Shown here: in pieces, positions 1-7,675 of the stretch
Layout of the letters: each line of letters opens with the position of its first letter
Numbering within the stretch: position 1 is the stretch's first letter
Assembly: GCA_001797815.1 (NCBI GenBank)
Contig: MGQK01000073.1
Coordinates: 55,727-74,278, forward strand
Direction: 5' to 3'
DNA: 18,552 nt
From: Deltaproteobacteria bacterium RBG_13_61_14
GTDB lineage: Bacteria > RBG-13-61-14
Notes under the pieces: generated by a model
What the model was told of the DNA's origin: nothing
Database searches by the model: none
The model's input: only the letters and a program-made list of their open reading frames with translations
Made by a program: the position numbers and the translations under genes

Positions 1-2617
1 GCTCGCGGCTATCACCGGCCGCGAGGTGGTGGTGCCGCCCAACCCGGGCGCCATGGGCGCGATCGGGATCGCGCTTTTGGCCGCGGAGCAAGGCCCGGCC
101 GGCGAGACCCTGGACCTGGGCAAAGTCCTGGCCGCGGAGATCACCGACCGCCGGACTTTCCAGTGCCAGGATTCAACCTGCCTGAACCTCTGCCGGATCG
201 AGTCGGCCACCGTGGCCGTGGCCGGCGGCGAGCGCAAGGTTTTAAGCGGCGGCAACTGTCCCAAGTACGAAAAGTTCGCGGCCCTGGGCAAAAAACTCCC
301 GCCGGATGCACCGAACGCTTATCGCGAGCGGGAAGCGCTGCTGGCGCCATACCTCCAGCCCCCAGCCTCAACTGGCGCGCCGACCCTCGGCCTCCAGAGC
401 GGCCATTGCCTGACCGAGTTCATTCCCTTCTTCCACACCTTCTTCTCCGAGTCGGGCCTGGCCGTGGAAGTGGCCCAGCCCGACCGGGAAAAGTTCTACC
501 TGGGCGATCAGCGCTGCTCCGCTTCCAATTGCTGCAGCGCCACCAAGATCATGCACGGCCTGGCCCGGGCCGACCTGGATTTCCTTTTCCTGCCCAAAAT
601 CGTGACCCTGCCCAAGGCCATCCCAGGAGCGGGAGCTTCCACCTGCCCCCTGACCCAGGCCGCGCCCGAGATGATCGAGCACGCCTTGCTCGAAGAAGGC
701 GCGTCCGCCCGGGTAGTCCGGCCCATCCTTCACCTGGCCCAGGGCTTCCGCTCGCGCAAGTTCTTCCGGCCCCTGCTTCAGGCCGGCCGCGAGATTTTCC
801 CCGGCCTCAAGCTCACACGAGCACTCCGGGCTTTCCGGATCGCCGAAAGAAAACAGATTGCCTATCAGCGCGAGTTGATGGAGATCGGACGCCGGAGCCT
901 CGCCTATGCCCGGGAGCAGAGTTATCCCGTGGCCCTGATGGTCGGCAACCCGCACGTGATCCACGACCCGGTGATGAATGCCGGCATCCACGACCTGCTT
1001 ACCCGCAACGGCGCGATCGCCATTCCGCTGGACTGCTTCCCGGTGCCCGAGACCGTCCCTCCGCTCAAGCGGGTATATTGGTCCATCCCCAACCGGACCT
1101 TGCGTGCTTGCCTGGCCGCGGTCGAGCAAGGCAACATCTTCCCCCTGCTCATCCTCAGCTACGGCTGCGGCCCCGGCTCGTTCCTGGAGCACTTGTTCAA
1201 CGACCTGCTCGAAGGCTACCCGCACACCGTGCTCGAAACCGACGGTCACGGCGGCCAGGCCGGATACGTGACCCGCGTGCAGGCCTTCCTCTATTCGGTG
1301 CACGCTGATCAAAAGCCGGCCGGGCCGGTAATAAATCCGGAACGCATCCAAAGCTACGACCGCCTGGACTATCCTTCCCTTGAAGAGTTGCGCGCCGCCC
1401 GGATCAAGGTCTTTCCGGTCGGGCCCAACCTGGGCGCGCACATTACCGCCTCCCTCCGCGCGCGCGGCTACGATGCCCAGTTTGCCGGGCTGACCGACGC
1501 CGCCGGGTTCAAGAACGGCCGCGGCGTCTGCACCGGCAAGGAGTGCCTGCCCTACCAGTTGATCTGGGGAGCTTTCAAGCAAAGCCTGGACCAGGACCCG
1601 CCGGTGCCGGGGCGGAAGACCCTGCTGCTCAACGTCACGGGGTTCGGGCCGTGCCGCAACGGCATGTTCACGCTGGGCAACGAGATCGCACTCCGCCGGC
1701 TGGGACTGGCGGACCGGGTCGAGACCGCCACCTTCGGCGCTTTTGATGAAGACCCGGGTGTGCTCGCCGGCACCTGGCTTTCCATCGTGGGCACCGACGT
1801 CTTGAACCTGATGCGCCTTTACCTGCGGCCGAAGGAGCCGGAGCCAGGGACCGCGGACCGGATCTTCCAGGATTATTCAGATCGGTTGGAGGAACTCCTT
1901 TTGAACGGGAGCCACGCCGGCCGGGGCCTGGCCGGCATGATGCCTCGTCATCTGGTAAAAGCCACCGAAGACCTGCTCAGCCGGGCGGCCAAGGAGTATC
2001 AAGCGTTGGAGAACGGTTCCAGCCGGAGGAAGGACCTCCGCACCGTCTTTCTGGCGGGGGACATTTACCTCCGGATTGACGAGTGGGGGAGCGGAGACCT
2101 GACCCGCGTGCTCAATGCCCACGGCTTGCGCGTCATCTCCGAGCCTTTTGCCGATATCTTCGAATATTTGGCGAAGTCCCGCTCCCGCGAGTTAATGGAA
2201 TTGGAGGACCGGTGGCTACTTAATCGCTTGATGCGCCTGGCCATGAAATGGGAGATCCGGCGGCTTTACGCGAGCGCGGTCTCGTCTTGCCCCTGGGTCC
2301 AGTCGGATCCGGTCGCGGAAGTGGAGCGCGAAAGCCGGTTACTGCTTGACGGCACGCCGCTCAGCGAGGCCGTCCTCACCATCGGCAGCGCGCTCCTGGC
2401 CTGGCGGACGCGGCCGGTGGACGGCGTAGTGGTGGTCAACCCCCGGGGCTGCGGGCCGGCACTCATCTCCGAAGCCCAACTCCGCCGGCGCTCCTCCGAA
2501 ATCCCGCTCCTCTTCGTTTACAACGACGGCGATCCCATTGACGAAGCCCGCATCGCCGGCTTTGCCTGGAGGCTGCGGCGCCGGCCGGCCAGAAACCGGT
2601 TGACGGTTGGCAGTTGA
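1..2617 (+). CDS. Acyl-CoA dehydratase activase-related protein, 5'-truncated by the window edge
   Basis: The reading frame is open from base 2 (base 1 ends the previous codon), so the gene starts upstream and about 871 residues are visible. The first codons (LAAITGREV then PPNPGAMGAIG) look like the end of a BadF/BcrA-type ASKHA ATPase domain. Next comes a cysteine cluster (bases 160-265, CxxxxCxxxC then GGNC) typical of large activase fusions. A DUF2229-like part follows (FFHTFFSESG, a Cys-rich CSASNCC, LFLPKI), then HgdB-like segments: SYGCGPGSF, DGHGGQAGYVTRVQAF, GVCTGKECLPYQ, FGPCRNGMF and, near the end, NPRGCGPALISEAQ and YNDGDP. Such proteins are related to the [4Fe-4S] ATPases that deliver electrons to 2-hydroxyacyl-CoA dehydratases and benzoyl-CoA reductases. 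The precise substrate of the giant fused forms is generally unknown, and no dehydratase subunit gene is in view. The cysteines suggest Fe-S binding and an anaerobe. Family assignment is firm; specific function is not. Confidence 0.85.
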   Translation, partial: LAAITGREVVVPPNPGAMGAIGIALLAAEQGPAGETLDLGKVLAAEITDRRTFQCQDSTCLNLCRIESATVAVAGGERKVLSGGNCPKYEKFAALGKKLPPDAPNAYREREALLAPYLQPPASTGAPTLGLQSGHCLTEFIPFFHTFFSESGLAVEVAQPDREKFYLGDQRCSASNCCSATKIMHGLARADLDFLFLPKIVTLPKAIPGAGASTCPLTQAAPEMIEHALLEEGASARVVRPILHLAQGFRSRKFFRPLLQAGREIFPGLKLTRALRAFRIAERKQIAYQRELMEIGRRSLAYAREQSYPVALMVGNPHVIHDPVMNAGIHDLLTRNGAIAIPLDCFPVPETVPPLKRVYWSIPNRTLRACLAAVEQGNIFPLLILSYGCGPGSFLEHLFNDLLEGYPHTVLETDGHGGQAGYVTRVQAFLYSVHADQKPAGPVINPERIQSYDRLDYPSLEELRAARIKVFPVGPNLGAHITASLRARGYDAQFAGLTDAAGFKNGRGVCTGKECLPYQLIWGAFKQSLDQDPPVPGRKTLLLNVTGFGPCRNGMFTLGNEIALRRLGLADRVETATFGAFDEDPGVLAGTWLSIVGTDVLNLMRLYLRPKEPEPGTADRIFQDYSDRLEELLLNGSHAGRGLAGMMPRHLVKATEDLLSRAAKEYQALENGSSRRKDLRTVFLAGDIYLRIDEWGSGDLTRVLNAHGLRVISEPFADIFEYLAKSRSRELMELEDRWLLNRLMRLAMKWEIRRLYASAVSSCPWVQSDPVAEVERESRLLLDGTPLSEAVLTIGSALLAWRTRPVDGVVVVNPRGCGPALISEAQLRRRSSEIPLLFVYNDGDPIDEARIAGFAWRLRRRPARNRLTVGS

Positions 2618-2622
2618 CGGTT
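2599..2622 (+). repeat. Direct repeat of a 10-mer across the activase stop codon
   Basis: The 10-mer GTTGACGGTT occurs at 2599-2608 and again at 2613-2622, separated by GGCA. The second copy contains the TGA stop of the activase gene. The last residues of that protein (RLTVGS) are therefore encoded by the repeat, which suggests the 3' end was altered by repeat insertion or expansion. No mobile-element features are visible. Confidence 0.6.
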
Positions 2623-2654
2623 CGCTCGCGGCCGGGCTTTTTCCCCGGATCAAT

Positions 2655-3251
2655 CTACTTTTTCGGAGCTTTGGAACCGGATTCCTGGATCAGGCGCTGG
2701 ACCACCTCGAGCAGGCGGTCGGCCAACTGGTCGGGCGAATCGGATGCGCCCTTGTTGATGTAGCGCGAGGGAGAAGTGAAGCGAAGCACTTCCCGCAAGG
2801 TGTCGTCGCACTTGACCGTGGAAAAAAACAGGATCGGGGTCTTGCGCGGCCGCTCGAAACCCTTCTCGATGCTCCGCAGCGCCATGGCCGCGTTCACCCC
2901 GTTGAACACGGGCATCCGGATATCCAGGATGCACAGGCTCACCGGCTGGGACCGGTACAAACGGTTGGTGAAAAGGGTCAGGAACTCCTCGCCGTTGGCC
3001 GTCATCACCGCGTTCTTGGTCAACTCCTTCTCCACCAGCTTGTCCCGCAGCACCTCCCGGAACACGGCCGAATCTTCCGCCACCAGGATCGTTTCCAGCG
3101 CCTTGAAGCTTGCGGCCGGCTGCTCTTCTCCCAGCGGCGAAGAACAGACAAAGCAATGATACTGCTCCTCCCCTTCCGCCAACATCAGAAAGGTGTCCAC
3201 TTCTTCCCCGCAATAGGGACAATACATCCGTTGGCTGGCGGAACTCGGCAC
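2655..3251 (-). CDS. Zinc-ribbon / response-regulator receiver (REC) protein without output domain
   Basis: The protein has 198 residues. Residues 11-36 hold a CPYC...CFVC zinc-ribbon (Cys 11, 14, 33, 36). Residues about 52-190 form a complete receiver domain with acidic pair E59/D60, phosphoacceptor D110 (ILDIRMP), switch serine S144 and the conserved lysine K167 (NKG). There is no DNA-binding or enzymatic output domain, so it probably works by protein-protein contact after phosphorylation by a histidine kinase that is not in this window. The GTG start is preferred: AAGAAAGGA lies 9 nt before it, whereas the internal ATG eight codons later has no ribosome-binding site. The gene converges on the activase gene (37 bp apart) and diverges from ffh. 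Zinc binding is inferred from cysteine spacing. Domain calls are secure; the partner and the signal are unknown. Confidence 0.88.
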   Translation of the reverse strand: MPSSASQRMYCPYCGEEVDTFLMLAEGEEQYHCFVCSSPLGEEQPAASFKALETILVAEDSAVFREVLRDKLVEKELTKNAVMTANGEEFLTLFTNRLYRSQPVSLCILDIRMPVFNGVNAAMALRSIEKGFERPRKTPILFFSTVKCDDTLREVLRFTSPSRYINKGASDSPDQLADRLLEVVQRLIQESGSKAPKK

Positions 3252-3411
3252 GCCGGTGTTTCCTTTCTTAAAGTGCTTTTGCTGGCTGCGAAACTTGAGT
3301 CCCTATCTTCTCAGATTGAATGAAAAATGCAAGTCTCGCCGGCGGCTGGCGCGCCCTCCATCCCTTACCGCCTTCGTGGAAAACAGACAAGGCATAAACT
3401 GCTGGTAAGAA

Positions 3412-3442
3412 TTGACATTAGCTAAAAACCGCGTAATATAAT
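3412..3442 (+). promoter_or_regulatory. Sigma-70-type promoter of the ffh operon
   Basis: TTGACA at 3412-3417 matches the -35 consensus exactly, and TATAAT at 3437-3442 matches the -10 consensus exactly. The spacer is 19 bp. An overlapping TAATAT at 3434-3439 would give 16 bp and may be the hexamer actually used. The region is clearly AT-rich against the GC-rich surroundings. The start ATG at 3461 would leave a leader of only about 10-15 nt, with a weak GAAGG two bases before the ATG. The match is seen directly; activity is inferred. Confidence 0.75.
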
Positions 3443-3460
3443 GTTTTTGTATCGAAGGCC

Positions 3461-4795
3461 ATGTTTGAATCTTTAACCGAAAAGCTCACGGAGACGTTTA
3501 AAAAGCTCCGGGGTCAGGGTCGCATCACCGAGCGCAACATTGACGACACGCTCAAGGAGGTGCGGGCGCACTTCCTGGAGGCGGACGTCAACTACAAAGT
3601 GACCAAGGACTTCATCGTCGCGGTCAAAGCGCGGGCGTTGGGCGCAGAGGTGATGCAGAGTCTGAACCCGGGCCAGCAGTTTGTCAAGATCGTGCACCAG
3701 GAGATGGTCCGCCTCTTGGGGGAAGAGGCGGCTCCCCTCAACCTGGCCGCGGCGCCTCCGGCCGCGGTGATGCTGGTGGGGCTGCAAGGCTCGGGCAAGA
3801 CCACCACCGCCGGCAAGCTGGCTCTTTACCTGCGCAAGCAGGGCCGGAGCCCATACCTGGTGCCGGCGGACGTGCAGCGGCCGGCGGCCATCGACCAGCT
3901 CAAGATCCTGGCCGGCCAGATCCAGGTGCCGGTGTTCGACACCCGGCCGGAGCAAAACCCGGTCGAGATTTGCCGCGAGGCCCGGCAGGCGGCGCGGGTG
4001 CAGGGCCTCGATACCATGCTCATTGACACTGCGGGCCGGCTGCACGTGGACGCGCCGCTGATGGAAGAGCTTAAGCGGATCAAGGCCGAGGCCAAGCCGG
4101 TGGAGGTGCTGCTGGTGGCCGACGCCATGACCGGGCAGGACGCGGTCACCGTGGCCGAGGCCTTTCACCAGGCGGTGGGCCTGACCGGCCTCATCCTGAC
4201 CAAGCTCGACGGCGATGCCCGGGGCGGGGCCGCGCTCTCGATCAAGAGCGTGACCGGCACGCCCATTAAGCTCGTGGGTCTCGGCGAAAAACTGGAAGCG
4301 ATCGAGCCCTTCTACCCGGAGCGCATGGCCAGCCGGATCCTGGACATGGGCGACATCCTCACCCTGATCGAGAAGGCGCAGGAGAGCTTTGACGAGAAGC
4401 AAGCCCGGGAGATGGAGAAGCGGCTGCGGCGGAGCGAGTTCACCCTCGATGATTTCCGCACCGCGCTTAAGCAGATGCGCAAGATGGGGCCGCTGGAAGA
4501 CCTCGTGGGCATGATCCCGGGGATGAAGGCCCAGTTGCGGGGCGTGAAAAACCTGGCCCCGGCCGAGGCGGAGCTGAAGAAGATCGAGGCGATCATCTGT
4601 TCGATGACGCTGAAGGAGCGGCGCGACCCGGTCCGGGTCTTGAACGGGAGCCGCCGCCAGCGGATCGCCCGGGGCAGCGGGACCGCGGTCTCGGATGTGA
4701 ACCACCTGGTCCGGCAGTATCAGGAGATGTGCAAGCTGATGAAACGCATGAAGTCCGGGGGGGGCATGTTGCGTGCCCTGGGCCTGGGCTCTTGA
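3461..4795 (+). CDS. ffh: Signal recognition particle GTPase Ffh (SRP54)
   Basis: With 4.5S RNA, Ffh binds signal sequences emerging from the ribosome and hands the complex to FtsY at the membrane. The 444 residues match the usual length. The N-domain (about 1-90) is followed by the G domain: P-loop GLQGSGKT (107-114), DVQRPAAIDQL (about 137-147), DTAGR (189-193) and TKLDGDARGGAALS (247-260). The methionine-rich M domain (about 300-444) has the finger-loop motif MGPLEDLVGMIPGM and the RNA-binding RRQRIARGSG (398-407). The C-terminal tail is short. An eight-G run at 4757-4764 lies near the end, but the frame stays intact across it. It is the first gene of the operon, 21 bp before rpsP. No 4.5S RNA gene was found here. 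Confidence 0.98.
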   Translation: MFESLTEKLTETFKKLRGQGRITERNIDDTLKEVRAHFLEADVNYKVTKDFIVAVKARALGAEVMQSLNPGQQFVKIVHQEMVRLLGEEAAPLNLAAAPPAAVMLVGLQGSGKTTTAGKLALYLRKQGRSPYLVPADVQRPAAIDQLKILAGQIQVPVFDTRPEQNPVEICREARQAARVQGLDTMLIDTAGRLHVDAPLMEELKRIKAEAKPVEVLLVADAMTGQDAVTVAEAFHQAVGLTGLILTKLDGDARGGAALSIKSVTGTPIKLVGLGEKLEAIEPFYPERMASRILDMGDILTLIEKAQESFDEKQAREMEKRLRRSEFTLDDFRTALKQMRKMGPLEDLVGMIPGMKAQLRGVKNLAPAEAELKKIEAIICSMTLKERRDPVRVLNGSRRQRIARGSGTAVSDVNHLVRQYQEMCKLMKRMKSGGGMLRALGLGS

Positions 4796-4816
4796 GATCA
4801 AGGAGGAAAAACAAGG

Positions 4817-5104
4817 ATGTCCGTCCGCATTCGCTTAAGTCGAACCGGCAAGAAAGCGCAGGTCAGCTACCGGGTCGTGATCACGGATTCCCGTGCGCCC
4901 CGTAACGGCCGCCCGATCGAGCAGATCGGGAGTTACAACCCCCGAGCCAACCCGCCGCTGGCCCAGATCAAGACCGACCGGCTGCATTATTGGCTGGAGA
5001 AAGGCGCGAAGCCGAGCTTGACCGTGTCCCAGATTCTCAAGCGCCAGGGACTGATCGGGCCGGTCGCCGCGCCGGCCGAGACCCCGCCCGCTCAGCAGGA
5101 ATAG
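4817..5104 (+). CDS. rpsP: Small ribosomal subunit protein bS16
   Basis: bS16 is a 30S subunit protein that binds 16S rRNA and supports assembly. The 95-residue product has the conserved N-terminal core: VRIRLSRTGKKAQVSYRVV, then ITDSRAPRNGRPIEQIGSYNP, then a helical WLEKGAKPSLTVSQILKRQG. The C-terminus ends in a short Pro/Ala/Gln-rich tail. A strong ribosome-binding site (AAGGAGG, about ten bases upstream) supports the ATG. The gene lies 21 bp after ffh and three bases before the KH-domain gene, the standard order of this operon in many bacteria. Confidence 0.98.
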   Translation: MSVRIRLSRTGKKAQVSYRVVITDSRAPRNGRPIEQIGSYNPRANPPLAQIKTDRLHYWLEKGAKPSLTVSQILKRQGLIGPVAAPAETPPAQQE

Positions 5105-5107
5105 GGT

Positions 5108-5353
5108 ATGACGTCCGGCGACACCAAGGGCCTGGTCGAGTTTGTGGCCCGGAACCTCGTGGATCATCCGGATCAGGTCCGGGTGATCGAGATCGAGGGG
5201 GAACAAAACACCATCCTCGAACTGCGGGTGGCGCCCGAGGATTTGGGCAAGGTGATCGGCCGGCAGGGTCGGACCGCCCGGGCGCTGCGGGTGGTGCTGA
5301 ACGCGGTGGCCAGCAAGAAGCACAAGCGGTCCATCATGGAAATCCGGGAGTGA
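5108..5353 (+). CDS. khpA: KH-domain RNA-binding protein KhpA (YlqC family)
   Basis: This 81-residue single-KH-domain protein has the RNA-binding GxxG loop in [11 protein letters not shown] (residues 47-57). The family is a small conserved RNA-binding protein; in Firmicutes it partners KhpB and affects cell elongation and RNA metabolism. No KhpB is in view. It starts three bases after the rpsP stop, with AGGA at the end of rpsP as a possible ribosome-binding site, so translation is probably coupled. The position between rpsP and rimM is the classical one. Identity is secure; its role in this organism is inferred. Confidence 0.93.
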   Translation: MTSGDTKGLVEFVARNLVDHPDQVRVIEIEGEQNTILELRVAPEDLGKVIGRQGRTARALRVVLNAVASKKHKRSIMEIRE

Positions 5354-5372
5354 GGCGGGTCGGCCGCCGGCC

Positions 5373-5903
5373 ATGGCCAAGCCGGAGCGGATGCCGATGG
5401 GCCGAATCGCCCGGCCGTTCGGGGTCAAGGGCGAGGTTCGGATGCGGCCCTATAACCCCCGGAGTGAAAACCTCTTGCATCTCCGGGTGCTTTACCTACG
5501 TGGCGAGCAAGGCGAAGAAGAGGTCGAAGTGGTCCAGGTCCGGCCGCACCAGGGCGAGTTCCTCCTGACCTTGAAAGGCTTCCACAGTCGGAGCCAGGTG
5601 GAGCGGCTGCGCGGGCTGGAAGTCCTGGCCCGGGGCCAAGACCTCCAGCCGCTGTCCGAAGGCGAGTATTACTGGCACGAGCTGATCGGCCTGGAAGTGT
5701 GGTGCCAAGGCCGGCGGATCGGCCGGGTGGCTCGGATGGAGGTAACCTCCGAGGAATTGGACGGGGCCGACCTGCTGGTGGTGGAAACCGAGGCCGGGGA
5801 GGCGTTGATCCCCATGGCGCGCACGGTCATCCAGCGGGTGGATATCCCCGGAGGACGGATTGAGGTCCATCCCTTCGAGGGTTTGTGGTCCCTGGGCAAT
5901 TGA
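5373..5903 (+). CDS. rimM: Ribosome maturation factor RimM
   Basis: RimM binds the 30S subunit near uS19 and is needed for maturation of the 16S 3' domain. The product has up to 176 residues. The N-terminal domain begins with GRIARPFGVKGEVRMRPYNP, and the C-terminal PRC-barrel part contains EYYWHELIGLEV and the following GRRIGRV segment. The ATG at 5373 has no clear Shine-Dalgarno sequence. GGAG at 5384-5387 is nine bases before the ATG at 5397, so a start eight codons later (MGRIARPFG) is equally plausible and fits the family's conserved start. The gene is followed by trmD after a 51-bp gap in which I see no terminator. Confidence 0.96.
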   Translation: MAKPERMPMGRIARPFGVKGEVRMRPYNPRSENLLHLRVLYLRGEQGEEEVEVVQVRPHQGEFLLTLKGFHSRSQVERLRGLEVLARGQDLQPLSEGEYYWHELIGLEVWCQGRRIGRVARMEVTSEELDGADLLVVETEAGEALIPMARTVIQRVDIPGGRIEVHPFEGLWSLGN

Positions 5904-5954
5904 CCGGCGAACGGGTGAGGGGGAAGGACTCGGGTTTTTCCCAGGATCTGCGGC

Positions 5955-6695
5955 ATGATTCGGTTTGACGTGCTGACCCTGTTTCCGGAAATCTTTGCTT
6001 CGGCCCTCAAGGAAACGACCTTGAAGCGGGCCCAGGCCGCGGGGCTGATTGAGGTGAGGCTCTACGACATCCGCGACTGGGCCGAGGGCCGCCACCATCA
6101 GGCGGACGACATGCCCTATGGCGGCGGGGATGGAATGGTGATGAAGCCGGAGCCGCTTTTCGCGGCGATCCGGACGGTGCGGGCGCAAGGGCCGGAGGCG
6201 AAGGTAACCTTGCTCAGCCCCCAGGGCCGGCGCCTGGACCAGACGCTGGCCCGGGAGTTGTCGCAGCGGCCGCGGTTGATTCTGGTCTGCGGCCGTTATG
6301 CAGGAGTGGATGAGCGGGTGCGCGAGCACCTGGTGGACGAGGAGCTTTCCATCGGCGACTATGTGCTGAGCGGGGGCGAGCTCCCGGCCCTGGTGGTGAT
6401 CGAGGCCGTGGCCCGGCTGAAGCCGGGGGTGCTCGGGAACCAGGAATCGGCCGCCGCGGATTCCTTCCCCCAACGCCTGGAAGCCCCGCAGTACACCCGG
6501 CCCGAAAAGTGCGAAGGCCACGCGGTGCCGGAAGTGTTGCTCTCCGGCCACCACGAGGCGATCCGGCGCTTTCGGCTCAAGGAGAGCCTGCGTCGCACCC
6601 TTTTGAGCCGGCCCGACCTCTTCGAGCGCTATCCGCCCGAGGGCGAAGAGTTGGCCCTGCTCGAAGAAATCAAAGCCGAGCGCGGGCAGGGCTGA
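5955..6695 (+). CDS. trmD: tRNA (guanine-N1-)-methyltransferase TrmD
   Basis: TrmD methylates N1 of G37 next to the anticodon using S-adenosylmethionine, preventing +1 frameshifting. The 246 residues are normal length. Visible motifs are DVLTLFPEIF at the N-terminus, DDMPYGGGDGMVM (51-63), and the trefoil-knot SAM-site segments LLSPQGRRLD (86-95), CGRYAGVDER (112-121) and SIGDYVLSGGE (132-142). The C-terminal tRNA-binding region includes RLEAPQYTRP. The loop reads GGGDGM where GGGPGM or GGGAGM is more usual. AGGA lies about nine bases before the ATG. The downstream methyltransferase gene is in the same frame, separated by this TGA and four sense codons. Confidence 0.97.
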   Translation: MIRFDVLTLFPEIFASALKETTLKRAQAAGLIEVRLYDIRDWAEGRHHQADDMPYGGGDGMVMKPEPLFAAIRTVRAQGPEAKVTLLSPQGRRLDQTLARELSQRPRLILVCGRYAGVDERVREHLVDEELSIGDYVLSGGELPALVVIEAVARLKPGVLGNQESAAADSFPQRLEAPQYTRPEKCEGHAVPEVLLSGHHEAIRRFRLKESLRRTLLSRPDLFERYPPEGEELALLEEIKAERGQG

Positions 6696-6707
6696 GCGGA
6701 CCGTTCT

Positions 6708-7295
6708 TTGCAGACGAACCGGCCGGTCGTTTATCTTGCGCTCCTGCATTATCCGGTGTATAACAAAGAACGGGAGGTGGTCGCCACCGCGGTGACCAAC
6801 CTCGACCTCCACGACCTGGCCCGGCTGGCGGTCACTTACGGCTGCCGGGGCTTCTTCGTGGTGACGCCGCTTAAGCTCCAGACCCGGCTGGTAGAGCGGC
6901 TTTTGGACCACTGGCGCACCGGTCGCGGGGGAGAATTTAACCCCAGCCGCAAGCAAGCGTTTTTAAGCACGCGGGTGGTGGTAACCTTGGACGACGCGGT
7001 TGCTGCGGTTGCCGGCGAGAACGGCCGGGTGCCCCGGATCGTGGCCACCACGGCCAGGACCGTGGCCGGCACGAAGAGTTACGCCGAGCTGCGCGAGTTA
7101 ATGAGGAGCGAGAGCGGCCCCTGGCTGATCGTGTTCGGCACCGGCTGGGGCCTGGATGACGGGTTTTTAGCGGAGGTGCCGGAGGTGGTGTTGGAACCGA
7201 TCCCGGGGATGGATGAGTACAACCACCTTTCGGTGCGATCCGCGGCGGCGATTGTCTTGGACCGTTTATTGGCTCCCGACCGAGAGAGGAGATAG
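6708..7295 (+). CDS. Tm1570-type SPOUT RNA methyltransferase (RNA_Me_trans family)
   Basis: The 195-residue product resembles the family of Thermotoga Tm1570 (PF09936). These are SAM-dependent, knotted methyltransferases repeatedly found next to or fused with TrmD, whose RNA substrate I do not know to be settled. Visible features are the N-terminal [14 protein letters not shown], the segment [16 protein letters not shown], and the knot with glycine-rich [12 protein letters not shown] and terminal [18 protein letters not shown]. The start is uncertain. TTG at 6708 is the first possible start codon after the trmD stop, it lacks a convincing ribosome-binding site, and the protein begins in good alignment there. 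The gene overlaps the rplS ribosome-binding site at its end. Translation is probably coupled to trmD. Confidence 0.87.
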   Translation: MQTNRPVVYLALLHYPVYNKEREVVATAVTNLDLHDLARLAVTYGCRGFFVVTPLKLQTRLVERLLDHWRTGRGGEFNPSRKQAFLSTRVVVTLDDAVAAVAGENGRVPRIVATTARTVAGTKSYAELRELMRSESGPWLIVFGTGWGLDDGFLAEVPEVVLEPIPGMDEYNHLSVRSAAAIVLDRLLAPDRERR

Positions 7296-7296
7296 A

Positions 7297-7650
7297 ATGA
7301 AGCTGTCCGTTATTGAAAAGATCGAGCAGGAGCAGATGAAAGAGGAACGCCCGCCGTTCCGAAGCGGCGACACGGTGCGGGTGCACGTGCGCATTAAAGA
7401 AGGAGACAAAGAGCGGATCCAGGTATTCGAGGGAGTGGTGATCCGGATCAAGCGCCGGGGTTCCCACACCACCTTTACCGTGCGCAAGGTCTCGTATGGC
7501 ATCGGGGTGGAGCGGATCTTCCCCCTCTTCTCGCCGGTGGTGGAAAAGGTCGAGATCAAGCAAAGGGGATCGGTGCGGCGTTCCCGCCTCTACTACCTGC
7601 GCCAGCGGATGGGCAAAGCCGCCCGGATCCAGGAGAAACGGGAGGAGTAA
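7297..7650 (+). CDS. rplS: Large ribosomal subunit protein bL19
   Basis: bL19 sits at the 30S-50S interface. The 117-residue product shows the family core: [21 protein letters not shown], then [35 protein letters not shown], and the basic C-terminal [18 protein letters not shown]. The start at 7297 is chosen because AGGAG lies five bases upstream and the protein then begins exactly at the family start ([13 protein letters not shown]). The frame is open further upstream, but that part overlaps the methyltransferase gene and is non-coding shadow. Confidence 0.98.
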   Translation: MKLSVIEKIEQEQMKEERPPFRSGDTVRVHVRIKEGDKERIQVFEGVVIRIKRRGSHTTFTVRKVSYGIGVERIFPLFSPVVEKVEIKQRGSVRRSRLYYLRQRMGKAARIQEKREE

Positions 7651-7675
7651 TGCTCCTCGACCGGGGCGAGCGGTC

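Noticed and set aside
2632-2648. CCGGG-loop-CCCGG hairpin as a terminator between the activase and receiver genes
   Set aside because: The stem is only five pairs, the T-run lies in the loop, and no T-tract follows on either strand.
4757-4764. Eight-G run near the end of ffh as a frameshift or sequencing error
   Set aside because: The frame continues to a normal M-domain end, with the expected protein length.
3473-4801. A 442-codon minus-strand frame across ffh
   Set aside because: It lies opposite a complete ffh with all motifs; the His/Leu/Gln-rich product has no recognisable domain.
5496-6956. A 486-codon minus-strand frame across rimM, trmD and the methyltransferase gene
   Set aside because: It spans three well-supported plus-strand genes and has no domain character or ribosome-binding site that I can see.
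7496-7675. Upstream extension of the ATPase gene into rplS
   Set aside because: The 60 extra codons overlap the conserved rplS sequence in another frame; the ATG at 7676 begins right at the conserved first strand before the P-loop.
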